A stretch of DNA of 64,000 nucleotides from Heloderma charlesbogerti (GCA_026122225.1 JANEZZ010001632.1:310001-374000); one strand, 5' to 3'. Shown: positions 10,299 to 22,381, counted from the first letter of the stretch. Translations and numbers: made by a program. The notes: a model not told the origin generated them from the sequence alone.

Positions 10299-10915
10299 CA
10301 ACCCCTGTGAAAGGGTCGTTCGACCCCCAAAGGGGTCGCGACCCACAGGTTGAGAACTGCTGCTCTACAGCCTCCCTGGCTGCCCATGCTTCCTGTTCTA
10401 AGAAAGACCCCTGGGGGAGGAATTATCCCAGGATGTCTTCCCCCTCTTAATTACAATGCGAGAAGTCGGGGAGGCTGCAGGCTGCTGGAGAGACGATTGT
10501 ACAAGGAAAGACAGGACATTTACACACACTCCTTGGCCACTGCACAAGTAAGTTAAGTGCAAGAACCCTGAACCCCACCCATCCATGAGAATTTCTCTGA
10601 AATGTTCTTCTTCTTTGAATGCTTTTTGACAGCAGCTTCTTTTCTATAAAATGGAATGAGAATGGTAAAAAAGATAGGGAAGAAAATTTTGGCACAGCAC
10701 TAATAAGAACCATTTCTTACATTTTTGAAAACATTGGATAGGGCCATAAAAGGCCAGATAAAATTGTTTTGGTTGACCCATCTTGTTTGTGTGAAGCGAA
10801 CACATGGGTTTGAGTGTGGGTGAATGCTTGTAACTGGGACTTCAGTTACAAGCATTATAACTTATATGCCTATTGGAAAAGCACTTCATTCCTGAAAAAC
10901 ATATTAAAGGCATGA

Positions 10916-11010
10916 TGAATGTACTGTTCATCTTTGGTACTTCATGTCCATCTGAATGTTCATCTTTGGTACTTCATGGTACTGAATGTTCATCTTTGGT
11001 ACTTCATCTT
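10916..11010 (+). repeat. short tandem repeat, about three copies
   Basis: The unit GTTCATCTTTGGTACTTCAT occurs three times (near 10928, 10958 and 10988), with variable spacers of the type CTGAAT. The stretch 10702-10915 holds nothing else. Confidence 0.85.
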
Positions 11011-11040
11011 TTGGTAGCTGTTAAGGGTGTTTGGTATCAG

Positions 11041-11300
11041 GGCTGGCTCCAGGATTGAGGGAGCCCTTGGCAAAGTGCCCTCTGGAGGGCTCCCTCAATC
11101 CTGGAGGTGATGCTAAAATCACCACTTCGGAGGTGATGCTAAAATGGCAGTTCGTAGCTTTCCACCATTCCCATCAGGTAAGCCTTGGGGTAGGAGGGAG
11201 CCCTTGGCAAAGTGCCCTCTGGAGGACGCCCTCCTACCCCAAGGCTTACCTGATGGGAATGGTGGGAAGCTATGAACTGCCATTTTAGCATCACCCCTGA
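11041..11300. repeat. double hairpin with identical loops
   Basis: Hairpin 1 has perfect 18-bp arms at 11049-11066 and 11087-11104. Hairpin 2 has 67-bp arms at 11132-11198 and 11229-11295 with two mismatches. Both loops carry the same sequence (CCTTGGCAAAGTGCCCTCTG core). A 17-bp direct repeat (GGAGGTGATGCTAAAAT) joins them at 11103 and 11129. It may be a rearranged DNA transposon (it is preceded by AGGGCTGGCTCCAGG). Confidence 0.9.
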
Positions 11301-13280
11301 GACATCATGGGAAATTTTAAATGGTGACCCAGGGCAGGTGTCAGTGTTGGTGGGTCCTGCTGGCCCCCCCGACAGTTGCCCAAGTGTGCTGTGTCTGATT
11401 TTGGGCTCATTTGGTATTATTATTGTTTGCCTGGTGTGTGTGTGAACATTATCTTTGTTTAATGGCTTCATTTGTTACGCTATTGAGCCCATTCCTAATG
11501 CCCAAAAATATTTTTAGGAAAACAACATTCATGTGCTCCCAGTTTCTATCTCTGGCAGGAGCATTTGAGCTGTATCTGAACATTCTGGGAGCAAGCACAC
11601 CCATCTGAAGGAAGGAAGGCATCCTAGCTCTCCCTCCAGTGTGATGAATTTTAGCTATGTTCTCTCAAGAGCTTAATCTATATTAATATACTTCTTCACA
11701 AGCACTCAAGGCCATTTAAATACATAACAAAGGGCCCTATCCTGCTGAGGTGCTGCCTGTGAGAGGGTCATTTGCTACACTATGGGGACAAAAGGCCTAC
11801 TAGGTCTGGAGGTTCTACAGAGGCCATAGTGCCAGTGAGTTTATGGGAGTTTAAAGAGAAAGTGAGATCATGTGAGAGAGGCGTGTAGCCCATTGTTTCC
11901 ATAGGTTCTTAATGGCAAATACATTCACAGTGATGAAAATGTGTGGGTTCCCCCCACCCGGTGTTCTGAAAGTTCAGTGGTCACATGATCACTGCTGAGG
12001 ATTTGTTATTGGTTTAGGTTAAACCCTAATGAAGACAAACAGAGCTGGTTTATGGCAACATGTATATGGAGGGAGGGAGTTTACGTCAGTTTATGATACA
12101 TGGCAAAACGTATGGCTACTACCATGTGTCATTGAATATCAAGTGAAATGAGTTGATCCAACAAATAAGGGTTAGTAGATTTCTGAGACAGCTGAAAAGT
12201 ACTAGCCTTTGGGTGGATGGAGTCTGTGAGGATGTCTTGACATTTGTAAGGGGGAAATGGAATGTTGGGTCTGAAATCAGGACACTCTTGTTAGAGAAAG
12301 TTGACTTTGTGATGTGGGAAGAGCGGTGGAAGATGATAGATCCTTTCTCAGAAGCCAAAACTAGGAACAACTGTGAGATGACAGCGCCAAGGGCTATGCT
12401 CTGGAATCTGTTTGGCACCACGGTGGGTGGGATTAAACTATTCAAAATTCGTTGCAGCGTCAAGGAACAGTTTAATCTTAATTACAATTTGAACTATTTC
12501 CCATTGTTGCAGGTTTCCAGTTTCTCTTCTTCCCAGGAACGTTTATGCAGATCCATGATTCTGTTCTTGTTTGTGCCACAAGAAGAATTAGAACAGGTTT
12601 TTAATACTACAACTGGTCGATTTATGATAACAATCCTTCCCCATGCTAAATCTGAAAGCTGACTGTCATAATGTTGTGTTCTCTAAAGCTAGTAAGGATG
12701 GCAGTGACTTAGTAAACTGTTCTGATACATTCATTTTGTTTGGAACTATGGAAAAGGTTCTGCATGTTAAAACAGAGTCCAGGAACTGTTACCTCTTCTT
12801 CTGCCCAAAGGTAAATTCCACCCTTCTCCTTGGAGGCTGTGGTTCAATTTGTTACCTAACAACATAAATGTAAATTAAGCAAAAACTGATGACAAGTTGG
12901 ACCACATAATGGTGCTGGGGAGGAAAAGCTTGTGTGACAAATCTTCCATAAGAACTTTTGTAGCCCTTGGAAAAAGTGGACTAGATATTTTCTTTAAAAC
13001 TGGAGGTAGGGCAAAGCAGCAATATGCACAAAATATTTAGCCAGATCTGTTGGCCATACTACTAGTCGCTAATGGTGGTAACGTAGCAGTTGGGTTGGGA
13101 TCACTGGGGAAGGGAGGAGGCTACAGTTTTCTCCCTTCCCCAGTGACCCTGAAGCAGGGGTGTTTGTGTGAGTGTGCCTCCCTCCAGTGTGTTTCTGTAT
13201 GTGCACACATCTTTGTCTCCTCCTCCTCCTTGTGGTGCCATCTCCTATCGGAGGTCAGCTATCATTACAGCTATTTTTGT
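11301..13280. other. no recognisable feature
   Basis: No repeat family or gene that I can name. The longest plus-strand ORF (12153-12662, 169 codons) has no recognised domain, no signal peptide, no splice context that I can defend, and an opposing ORF overlaps it. Confidence 0.5.
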
Positions 13281-13281
13281 T

Positions 13282-13965
13282 TTTGACACCACCGCTCTGA
13301 ACAGTTGTATAGAAGTACAGCTGAACCATTCCCTCTGATTCTTTAGCCATGATGTTTTCTTCGTATTGATCTTTTCCCTTCTATTTTCCCTTATATAATG
13401 AGTTGGAGCATGGCGTATTTTTCGCCTTGGATAGTATAACCAAGGTTTTGTAACTTTCTTCTTTTGGTGGTCTTTACCAATTCTGTTTGTTTATTTACTC
13501 TGTATAGTACATTCTCATGAGTTACATGATCAGTCCACGGTATTTTCAGCATACATTGGTATATTCACATTTCGAATAATTCGACTTTCCTCAGATTGTT
13601 CATTTTAAATGTCCAGACTTCCACTCCACAGAATAATATTGAGAACACGTAGCATCTTACCATCTGAATTCTTCCTGCCAGACTTAGGTCCCGATTACAT
13701 AATAATTGTTTCATTTTACCAAATGCTGTTCTTGCCATTTCCACTCTTGCATTTATCTCTTGTGTTTGTTCATTTCTTTCATTGAGTCAAGTTCCTAGGT
13801 ATTTGTATTATGTGAGTTGTTCAATGGGCATATTATTTATTGTAATATTAAAAGCAGCAAAATATTTTTTGCTTATCACCATATATTTTTTTCTTAATAT
13901 TTATATTAAGCCATAGTCATTACTTACTTCTTTAATCTGATCTAGTAATTTTTGTTAGTTGGATA
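13282..13965 (-). mobile_element. decayed LINE, ORF2 C-terminal part
   Basis: The minus strand, read across several frames and stops, gives a collinear LINE signature: YKYLGTWLNE, INARVEMARTAFGKMK, RCYVFSILFCGVEVW, KIPWTDHVTHENVL and LQLII.GKIEGKRS. This is the region after the RT core in RTE/R4-like non-LTR elements. Multiple internal stops and AT drift show an old copy. It is distinct from BovB in sequence. Confidence 0.75.
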
Positions 13966-16900
13966 TACTAAGCCCTGGTAAAATCAGATTTGACCCACAG
14001 GGCCAAAAATATTGGGTACCCCTGTACTAATGTGTGATTTCTCTCTATTTCCTGTCACTAGCTATGTGATAGAGCATAAGCAAGGAGGGAAGGAAATGCT
14101 TTTCTCTGTATCAACAGAAGGATATTCGTCATTTGAAAAGTGTCATCAAGGGCTGCAGCTGCTGGAATTCCCATGTGCAGCAGAACCCTGATCGGCAATT
14201 TATTTTTAGCCATGGCAACACACAGAAATAAGTAGGTGGTGAACATTTCAATCTCCCATGACTTTTCATCTCTGACCTCAAGTCCAGTATACTCAAGCAA
14301 AAAAATGTTTAAGGGGGTGACTAGAGAAAGAAGCTGCTGAACAGGAGTTCAGTGATATATATTTTTTCCTCTTAAAAATACCAAGTCAAATCCATAACAT
14401 CCCAGGAAGGGTGAAAAAGTGTTCTCTTGACTCATACTTTGCTGTATGCCTCATTACTAATGGCTGGGGAACTGTAGCTGACTTTGAAGTACAGTCATGG
14501 TGATGTAGGAGACCTCTCAAAGACATCTGAGGTATGACCTGTCACTTAAGCTCTTTCCCAAAATGACAGCTGGTGCTCATCCAGTCACAGACCCACTCAG
14601 CATCGAGGTGCATGCAGTTTACTGTTATGTTTTCAACAGTTGTGCTTGTGTAGCTGTGGTACCTGTGGGTTCTTTTGAAACTTCTCCAAGGGATGGAGTC
14701 AACCACCTGGAGGGTGCAGCAGCTGACCGGATGACCACAGGTCCCATTTCCCAGTGGAGATTTGCTGAAGACTGTCGGTAAAAATAAAAAAATGGTTTGC
14801 CACGCACATGCAAATCATAGCCAGGAAGTCAAACCTGCCAGTGTGGTTGTGCCAGACTGGACATTACTTGATCCACAGAGAGGTGCCCACAGAAACACTC
14901 CAAATGCAGGATTTTAGACTAAGCATCTGAAGAAGCTTATGTATGTCCCATCTGAATCACTTAGAGGCTGGTGCAGCAAAATTAGGTTGTACAGGCACTG
15001 GTTGTTCTTTGCAACATGGGGGAGACTGAAATATTCACCCACTGGTTTCTCTCTGTTGCCATTTCTAAGGTCTGCTAAGACATTAAAAATATGTTGCCAC
15101 CCAGAGTTCTTAGGTATTTGGGAATTCCAGTAGCTGCAGCCACTATAATATTTTCCTTGTTCCTCTCTGAAAAATCTAAACAGCCAAAAAATTCTTCCAC
15201 TTTTTCCTTTGAATAATTATGTGTTTCCTTCTTCAACTCATTCATCCGGTGTATCTGCAGATGGGACATTTTTATTTGGTCATCCATTCCATTTGTAGTC
15301 AGCCTGGCTTTCAGTCAAACTATGTGAAAATTTCCTGCATGTACTCTGTCAGGCTGAGGAGGGAAAGCCCTTATTTACAAAACAAGCAAAAGTATCACCT
15401 TTCGTTTGTTTGTCCAAACCCCTACTGGAATCCTGATTTGTGCAATTAAAGGAAAGCTACATTACATTCATGTCTTACATCAAAATTACATTTCTTCAAT
15501 ATGAGAACTTCATGAAGGATATGTGCATGTGGGAATTAAATGTCTGGTTTTTTGGCGGCGGGGGGCTACGCAGTTGGGCCCCATGTGAGAGAATTGTGGC
15601 TGAGGCATTTGTTATTGCTGCAGAGAATGTCCAACAGAAGTACAACCACCAAAACAAAGGATGAAAACACAAATAGACTGACATAAGGGTACCCCCTTCA
15701 ATACATGCCGAGAATCTGTTTTTAACACACCATTTTACAATAAAGTGACACCAAAACATTAAAAGCAACCCACTAACTCATGTCAAAGCAAATGCAGAAG
15801 TTGAATACAGCAAAATATCATATGTAAGTTGCACTAACTGATGTTAAGGCAAATGAAAAAGCTGCCAGACTTGAGGATCACAGAAACATTATAGGAAGAC
15901 AGTCCAATAATTTTAAAGACAATTATGCTTATCCAAGACGTTGGATAATGAAGAGACAGCTATGTCATGTCCTGTTTAAAACTGGATTCTTCCTCATGAA
16001 GATTGTACTTCATATACAGGAGAGTGAACATCCAACCATGTGACCTGTACGAGTTCCTGTGGGGACAATATTCATCAAGCCTTTCTGGACAGAATCTATT
16101 TAGTATTTATTTATGATCTGTCTTGATGGCCTGCTGTTCTGCAATTAAGCACCCGTTGACTAATCATAGTAATATATAAATACAGAATAAAAGCAAATAT
16201 ATATATTTTAAAAATGTTTAAAAACAACGAATAAAAGCAAGAACAGACAAAAGCAGGCAATGAAAAACCAGCAGCAGAAAAACAAAGAGCCTCAGCAGTC
16301 CAAGGGCCAATCTAACAAGAAGGCTTCCTGATGGATCACATGTCATCAGAAAGAGGGCTTTGCTGTTGAGAATGGCAGCCCCATGTTAATCTCCCCCACT
16401 CCATTAAGGAGAGATGTTGCCTTAACAGGAAAGTTGTATTCTTGTGGCCCTGAAGAAAGTTGGGCATTTTATAAGGACATTTTAGTATTTTATAAAGTTC
16501 AGTTTTCCCTCCGTTTGCTGTCACATCCTAGCTCCAGATGCTTCAGACCATGATTCTAATGCAGAAGAGACCTCAGTGGTTGTGGAGGCCCAGTTTGAGA
16601 AGGTCTGTTTTGAGGAAAAGCACTCCATGTGCTAGCAAATTCCCGAGTGGAAGGGGATTTGACCTCTGATTGCTGAATTATATAAGTGGAGGATGGTCAT
16701 GAGGCAGCAAACATTAGCAATGCCTAGAGACAAGCTGGAGCATTTCTCAATTTGGTGGCTTAAAACCCATCCGGCATACTTAGGTAGTTTTTTGTTTCAA
16801 TAAGCCTTTCACCCTTTTTCATGAGGCTTGAAGTCTATTAGTAATGGTCACAAGGAGATTAAGAAACCCATTCCACATCTGTTAGTCCAGACAGCTGAAA

Positions 16901-17168
16901 AATGAACTGCAAAAAAACCAATAAAATAAAATAAAAACAAAAAATGCTCTCCAGTCTTTCCTAAAGAAACCAATGCAATATATCAGACTCCCAGAGGGAT
17001 CATTATGTTTATAGATATATCTTGCTGGCAGGATGATGAAATAATCTTTTTTTGCTATTCTGGTTTTTGTGCCTCTGTTTGCCTGCATGAGGCACTACTG
17101 ATCAGGCACTCTGGTGGCACAATCAAACGTAGTTATAATCCAAGAAATGTGGGTTATGTATAGTAAGG
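13966..17168. other. no confident feature
   Basis: AT-rich sequence without recognisable genes. The 16090-16300 stretch (TTATTTATGATCTG, then A-rich with AATAAAAGCAA units) could be an old LINE or SINE tail, but I cannot place it. Confidence 0.5.
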
Positions 17169-17504
17169 AGGGATGTACAACAATTTCTTTTCAGTTCACA
17201 AATCATTCGAACTTGCCCTGTTCACAATCCTGAACATAAACGCAAATGGGAGTGTATTTTTCTGGGAAAAGCTAGCAAATTCCCGAATTCGTGGTTGCAT
17301 GTGAAAAATGCGTATTTTGAAAAATGTGCACTTTAAACTGTACATTAAAAACACACACATTTCTACATTTTAGATGATGGGAGGAAAGTGTGCACTTTCC
17401 CCATTCTACTGAAAAGAAAAATCAGGTCACAAACAAGAACAGGATCGAGACAAACCGAGCTATGAAGTGGAATTCGGATAATCTCGGCAAACTCAAACAT
17501 CCCT
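17169..17504. mobile_element. hAT-like MITE with AGGGATGT termini
   Basis: Starts AGGGATGTACAAC and ends CAAACATCCCT, inverted ends of the type used by elements A-F in this window. Contains TGTGCACTTT blocks in both orientations. A clean 8-bp TSD is not visible, so the borders are approximate. Confidence 0.5.
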
Positions 17505-18544
17505 GGTTCTCCCATCCCAGATAAGAAATGAAGGGCACCCACTGTCTCCCTGGACCTCCCTACAAAATGCTGAATTGCATGTCCCTGGCTTTCTTACATG
17601 CAAATTTCTCTGGACATTTGTCATTCTACAGAGGCCTTCTCCAACCTGTCACCTGCAGTTGTGTTGGATTACAACTCCCGTTATCCCCAGGGAACAAGGT
17701 CATTCAGGTTGGGAAAGGCTGTTCTACCAAATGGCATCATAGGGCAGACTTAAAAGTTATGAAGCCAACACAGGGTCCCTGAGTCCAGATTTGCCTCGTA
17801 ACACTGTGTGGGTGGGCAGACTTTGAAACACGGTTCTTCTTTCAGCTGGCCTCCAAGACTGGAAGAAGCCGAGTTGCAGGGAAAAACAGCATCAGGATGG
17901 TGGCGGTGGATTATAGGGGAGAATTGGTGGTCATGGGAGAAGTTAAGCGCTGCCTCCTGCCTGTGGATTCCCCCCTGCAAACGGCCTCCACCCCTGCATT
18001 CACATGAATCAGCAGATTTTTGGTACGCCAGGTCCCTTTCCGCCTTTGTGTTCAGGTATTTTTTTCCTAAGCATTTTCACACCACTGGGGTGGACCCTGT
18101 TAGGTTTGCCGTTTTCTCCCTTGCTGTCCTACATGTGTTGACAGCTTGGCATCTTTCTAATCAAATCAAATGGTAACATCAAGTTGTTTGCAATGGATGG
18201 TGGGTCAGCAGCTTTGGAAAGCTTCTGTCAGCTAGTTACAGCAAAAGGCCCTGAAGCGCTCATCTGGAGCTTATCAGACACATTTTCCTAACCCCAAAGT
18301 TTGCATGAAGCTGTCTGTCTGTGCTGGAAGTCTTATAAGGACAGGATATCTCTTAAAACATCCTGTACTGCAGCAGTACTTCTTCCAACCAAGTCTGTTC
18401 CAGTTGGGCTGGGAAATGCAGAGGCATGCAAAATGAAAAATAAGAGGAGAGCTTAAGATGTCTTGCTTAAATCTCAAATGGCTGGTTTAGGATTTGTGCA
18501 AACAACAAATAAACCACCAACCCTGTTTTTGGTTCTTGCTTTAT
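17505..18544. other. no recognisable feature
   Basis: Unassigned. ORFs at 17808-18176 and 17750-17980 oppose each other and have no domain. A short duplex-like block near 17640-17720 (TTACAACTCCCGTTATCCCC) may be a MITE scrap. Confidence 0.45.
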
Positions 18545-18690
18545 TTCATATTTATTTTTTTACCTCTTTATTTAATCACATTTTTATCCTATTCTTCCTC
18601 CAAGAAGCTCAGGATAGCATATATGGGTTTATCTTATTTAATCCTCAATGTAGTCCTGCAAAGTTGGTGAGGTTGTGTTATTGAGGAGCT
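18545..18690 (-). mobile_element. MIR/CORE-SINE fragment
   Basis: Order of blocks TTTTATCCTATTCTTCCTCCAAG, then TTTAATCCTC, then GGTGAGGTTG follows the MIR core (plus-strand view of a reverse copy). Eroded; the tRNA-related head is missing. The following sequence to 19749 is pyrimidine-rich and otherwise unassigned. Confidence 0.45.
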
Positions 18691-19757
18691 TATCCATGGG
18701 AGGTTTTTCATCTGTATTTTTTGGCGTCACTCTAGCACTGTGTCTGGTATGTTGTTGTTCCAGAAAGACTGCCCGGGCAAGGGGCCCATGGCAGCTTGGA
18801 GCAAAAGGATCCTGATGGTGAGGTTCAAGCTACTAACGCCTGGTGGATTTAAAGTTCATGACCTGAGTGTATGGTATGGCAATGGTATCTCCTGCTCCTC
18901 CTTCTCACCACCACTGTTGTCTGGCCCACAGTGAGGGGCAGGTGAATAAGCAGGTTGCAGTGGTGAAGAGGAGGAGCAAGTCCAGAGGGCTCTTGTCAAT
19001 GGGCCCCTACAGGTGTGTAGACCCTCGGCAGATGCCCGACCATGCCTACCCTTGATGCTGTCCCTGACTGTAGGTCTGGCTCATGTGTGGGGGCACAGAG
19101 TGTACTCCCCAGGCTGTTGTCCTGCTGGTATTCCTCGCTTGATATTCAGTTTTTTCCCAGACTTCTGTGACAGGTTTTTTTTTCTTCAGTGCTTGTGGTT
19201 TCTGTGCTCTACAAAGACATATGTGTTCCACTCTAGCAGTATTATAACTCTTACCAGTGGGAGTGGCTTTAAAGCTGTAAAACCTGTTTTGAAACATTTT
19301 CCTCCACCCTTTCCCCCTCCCGTGGTAAGATCTGCACTTCTTTCCCCTCCTCCACCTTCCATTCCCTACTCTTTCCTTGCACTGATTTCCATGGGATTTA
19401 TGGGCTGGAAATCTGTTATCTTATTGTGACTATTTCTCACTGCACAGCTGCATAGCAGTGATTAACCGCACACTTTATTTTTAAACTTCCATTCCTGCGC
19501 AGCAGCGAAGGTACACATGCAGTTAGCGGACTAAAAATCAACAACCACCCTGAAAGGGTAGCATGCCCTCCCATTTCTCCCAAATTGCAGTACTATACCA
19601 TGGCTTACGGAACACGCTCTTGTATAAACACAAATGGTAAAATGCATGTGACCTTTCAAACTCCTCCTACTTTCTCCCACAGTTATAACACTATGAATTT
19701 GTGTGTGGAACTCAATAGCATTATACACACCGTTGATTCTGCACTGTATTCATTACT

Positions 19758-21306
19758 AGAGCTGGGCGCAAATGGTCTCTCAAAATTCTCCACCGTATTT
19801 GTGGGCAGAGAAATTTGAGAGCCAATTTCACTGAATTTCTCCAGGGGGAGGAGAAATTCTGAATGGTTTCTCCCAGGTAGGGCTTCCCATTGGCAGGGCT
19901 TGTAGTACAGCTTCTTTTTTTTTTTTTTAGAAGCGGGTTTGGGTTTTTCATACTGCAACAGCATCAACCGTGTTGGAAGACTGGTGCCCAGTTTGCATTG
20001 CCCACAATGCAGGTATGAGTGAGGAGCAGTGTTTTATCTAGCTGAAGGGAAGAGGTAGAGTTAGCGTTGACCCAAAATCTGTCCTCTAGTTTCCTGAAAG
20101 TTTTCTTCCCCCATGAAAGAGGCTTCCATTGTTCTGCCTCATTCTCAGGGTGTTTTCTCATCCTTTTCTGTGGCGTTTTTCAGCTTACCTAATTACTGCC
20201 ACCCTCCCTGGCTGCCTGTACCTCCTGATCTGAAAAGGAAGGAGGAATTACCTCATGACTAGGGTTGGCGGGGAATTTCTCCACGAATCTTCGGGAGGCT
20301 GAGTGCTGACACATTCGCCCCCCCGAAAGTATTGGGGAAATTCTCTGCCGGCCCCCCGCCCCCCCCGGGATGGGACTTACCTTTGGCGAATGTCCCTCTC
20401 GGCAGCGGGTCCCGGCGGCGTTCGTCGGGGGTGGGGGGGCGGCCGGTCTCCCGACCGGCTGCCACCGCCGCCATTGCAAAAAAAAAAAAGTAAAGTAAAA
20501 AACAACAACACACACCCGTGATAGGCTACGTAACGATTTACGTAGCCTATCACGGCTAGAAGTCAGCCATGATAGGCTACGTAAATCGTCACGTAGCCTA
20601 TCACGGGTGACTTTGGAAAAAAAAAAAAAAGTGCGTACGCAAATGGTGGCTCCCATGGGGCGCCGCCATTTGCGTTCCTTATTTTGGCACGTCTAGTCTA
20701 CGTAAAGATTTACGTAGACTACGGCGAAAATAACGGCATGCTATTTGGAAATCTAGCTGTGATAGGCTATGTAAATCGTTACGTAGCCTATCACGGGTGT
20801 GTGTGTATGTGTTTTTTTACTTTGTTTTTTCGGCCGGGTAGACGGGGCGCTCCTACCCGGCCTGAATTTTGGCTGCGAGGGATGGGGCGCTTCCCCCCCC
20901 TGGCCTGAATTTCGGCCGGGCGAGGCGGGGCGCCTCCCCCCCCTTGCCTGAACTTTGGGGGGAGAAGTGAAGCGCCTCCCCCCCACCGCGAAGCGAGCTG
21001 CGGGACGAGGTAAGTCCCTTTCGCCCATCCCTACTCATGACACCTTCCACTGGGCATTAATTGAAGTGAAGGAAGCTGAGCAGGCTACAGGCCGCTGGAG
21101 AGATGACTGTACAAGGAAAAATGGGGCATTTGCACTCATTCCTCAGCCACCTCCTAAGTAAGGTAAGCCCAAGAAACCCAAACCCAACCCATGAGAATTT
21201 CTCCGAAATTTCTTCGCCATTGAATTTGTTTTCGAAAGCAAATTCTTTTCTATCAAACTAAATGAGAATGGTCAAAAAAAAGTGGGAGAAATTTTCAACA
21301 CAGCAC
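19758..21306. mobile_element. hAT-like MITE split by element A
   Basis: Starts AGAGCTGGGC and ends ACACAGCAC, flanked by TCATTACT at 19750-19757 and 21307-21314 (8-bp TSD, exact). Same family as 5403-10701 and about 770 bp long without the insertion at 20260-21033. Confidence 0.75.
20260..21033. mobile_element. element A: GC-rich palindrome-cored hAT-like MITE
   Basis: Starts TAGGGTTGGCGGGGAATTTC and ends CTTTCGCCCATCCCTA. CTCATGAC flanks both sides (20252-20259, 21034-21041). Inside are hairpins at 20516-20555, 20568-20606 and 20757-20796 (GATAGGCTACGTA type), 20637-20675 (ACGCAAATGG / CCATTTGCGT) and 20694-20721 (TAGTCTACGTA type), and a GC-rich tandem block at 20835-20990 (GGCCTGAATTTCGGCC units). 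AGGTAAGT lies outward-facing at 20375-20382 (minus) and 21008-21015 (plus). Relative to B and C it has lost most of the second half of the big palindrome. Confidence 0.85.
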
Positions 21307-21314
21307 TCATTACT

Positions 21315-22373
21315 GTGTACTTCCAGAGCAGCAGCTGCATTTTGAAAAAATACCCGGACAGTGGTGCCTCACAAACAAGACAACCCCTAGGGTAGTTTCT
21401 CCCTTGGTTGCCACCTAAAAGTGTAGCCTAAATTGGCCAATCTAAGGCCTTGGCTGGAAATATGGTCCAATCCTAAAGTGGCCTCACTTCTAGATACATC
21501 AGTAGGTTAAGCATCATCAGCATCCTTTGTGGCCTCTTTTGTTCTGGGAGCCTTCACCTGTTTGTTCCTTGGAAGCATGGCTTTTATCATGTTTAATCAG
21601 CCAGCCCCAAATTCAGTCAAGAAGCCTGGAGTCTAAGGAAGGCATCTATTCAATCTAGCAGCCAAGTTATTAATTTTTTTGCTTAACCCCATCCTGAGTA
21701 CACCCACAGTTGTTATCTCCTTTGGGCTGTTTGCCTGTACCCTATAACTGCTGTTGAATCTAGTCCCTGTCTGATGAAAATATGGGATCCAATATACACA
21801 GAGGCTTTGTTGTGTTGCTCTAAGATCCTCCTGAGGTTCACCTGGCACACTGCCCATTCCCTGTGATCTGCTTGTAGCAGCATCCTTTCCTCTCGGGCCA
21901 AAGCCATGTTTCTAGGCCCAGAACTTCCCTCTTCACTTGCATGGTCATGCCCATTTATACCCAGATAGAGCTTCAGCCTCTGTGGGGCCCCAATGGTTGC
22001 ATTTAGACCACATCCATTTTAATGGTGCTGCCTAACTGAACTGGGAATGTGGCTATCTGGCTGGGATTCTTAAGGGACTGCCACACTGAGCAGGTAGCCG
22101 CAGTCCCAGGCTACAGACTTTAGTGTGTCACTTGGAGATCCAGGGAGACCAGTGCCTCATAATGGAAATAAGCAGTGTGACTGTTAAGGCTTGCTGGCTT
22201 TAAGTGCAGTAGTTTATCTTTCTGTGGACAAGCTAATAGCCAAAGGCCTTTTGCTAGGTCTTTTGTAGGATCTCAAGCCAGGCGCATCCAAAACGTAGCT
22301 CACTTCCCTCCCTTCCCTCTGTCTCCTGGTTCCTTTGCCTCTTTACGTGTTTATTTCCCTTGGACTAGTCAGG
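21315..22373. other. no recognisable feature
   Basis: Unassigned sequence; small opposing ORFs only. Confidence 0.5.
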
Positions 22374-22381
22374 GTTTAAGC

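Larger units (their letters stand above)
5607..10362 (-). mobile_element. SPIN-like hAT transposon, nearly complete, interrupted by BovB
   Basis: Left end CAGTGGTTCTCAACCTTCC and right end GGTTGAGAACTGCTG are inverted termini. They are flanked by TTCTACAG (5599-5606) and CTCTACAG (10363-10370), an 8-bp TSD with one mismatch. The end sequences, including AGGGGTCGCGACCCACAGG near the right end, are those I know from the horizontally transferred SPIN group in tetrapods. The transposase (5968-7777) is on the minus strand, so the right end is the 5' end. Without the BovB insertion and its duplicated target the element is about 2.8 kb. Most genomic members of this group are internally deleted, so a copy with its transposase is notable. 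Confidence 0.85.
5403..10701. mobile_element. hAT-like MITE split by a SPIN-like element (outer level of nest)
   Basis: The outer parts are 5403-5606 and 10363-10701. They match, in order, the element at 19758-21306 (shared blocks AGTTTCCTGAAAGTTTTC, AGAGGCTTC, TTCTGCCTCATTCT, GGCTGCTGGAGAGA, GTACAAGGAAA, CATGAGAATTTCTC). Ends are AGTGCTGTACC and its near-inverse GGCACAGCACT. Flanks TAATAAAAAAC and TAATAAGAAC look like a slipped TSD. Compared with the second copy it lacks about 300 bp near its left end. About 540 bp belong to the element itself. Confidence 0.7.

Noticed and set aside
12153..12662. 169-codon plus-strand ORF as a host gene
   Set aside because: No recognisable domain, an overlapping opposite ORF, and no defensible splice or promoter context.
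20189..20656. 155-codon minus-strand ORF
   Set aside because: It runs across the palindromic, low-complexity core of element A and its host MITE; composition explains the open frame.
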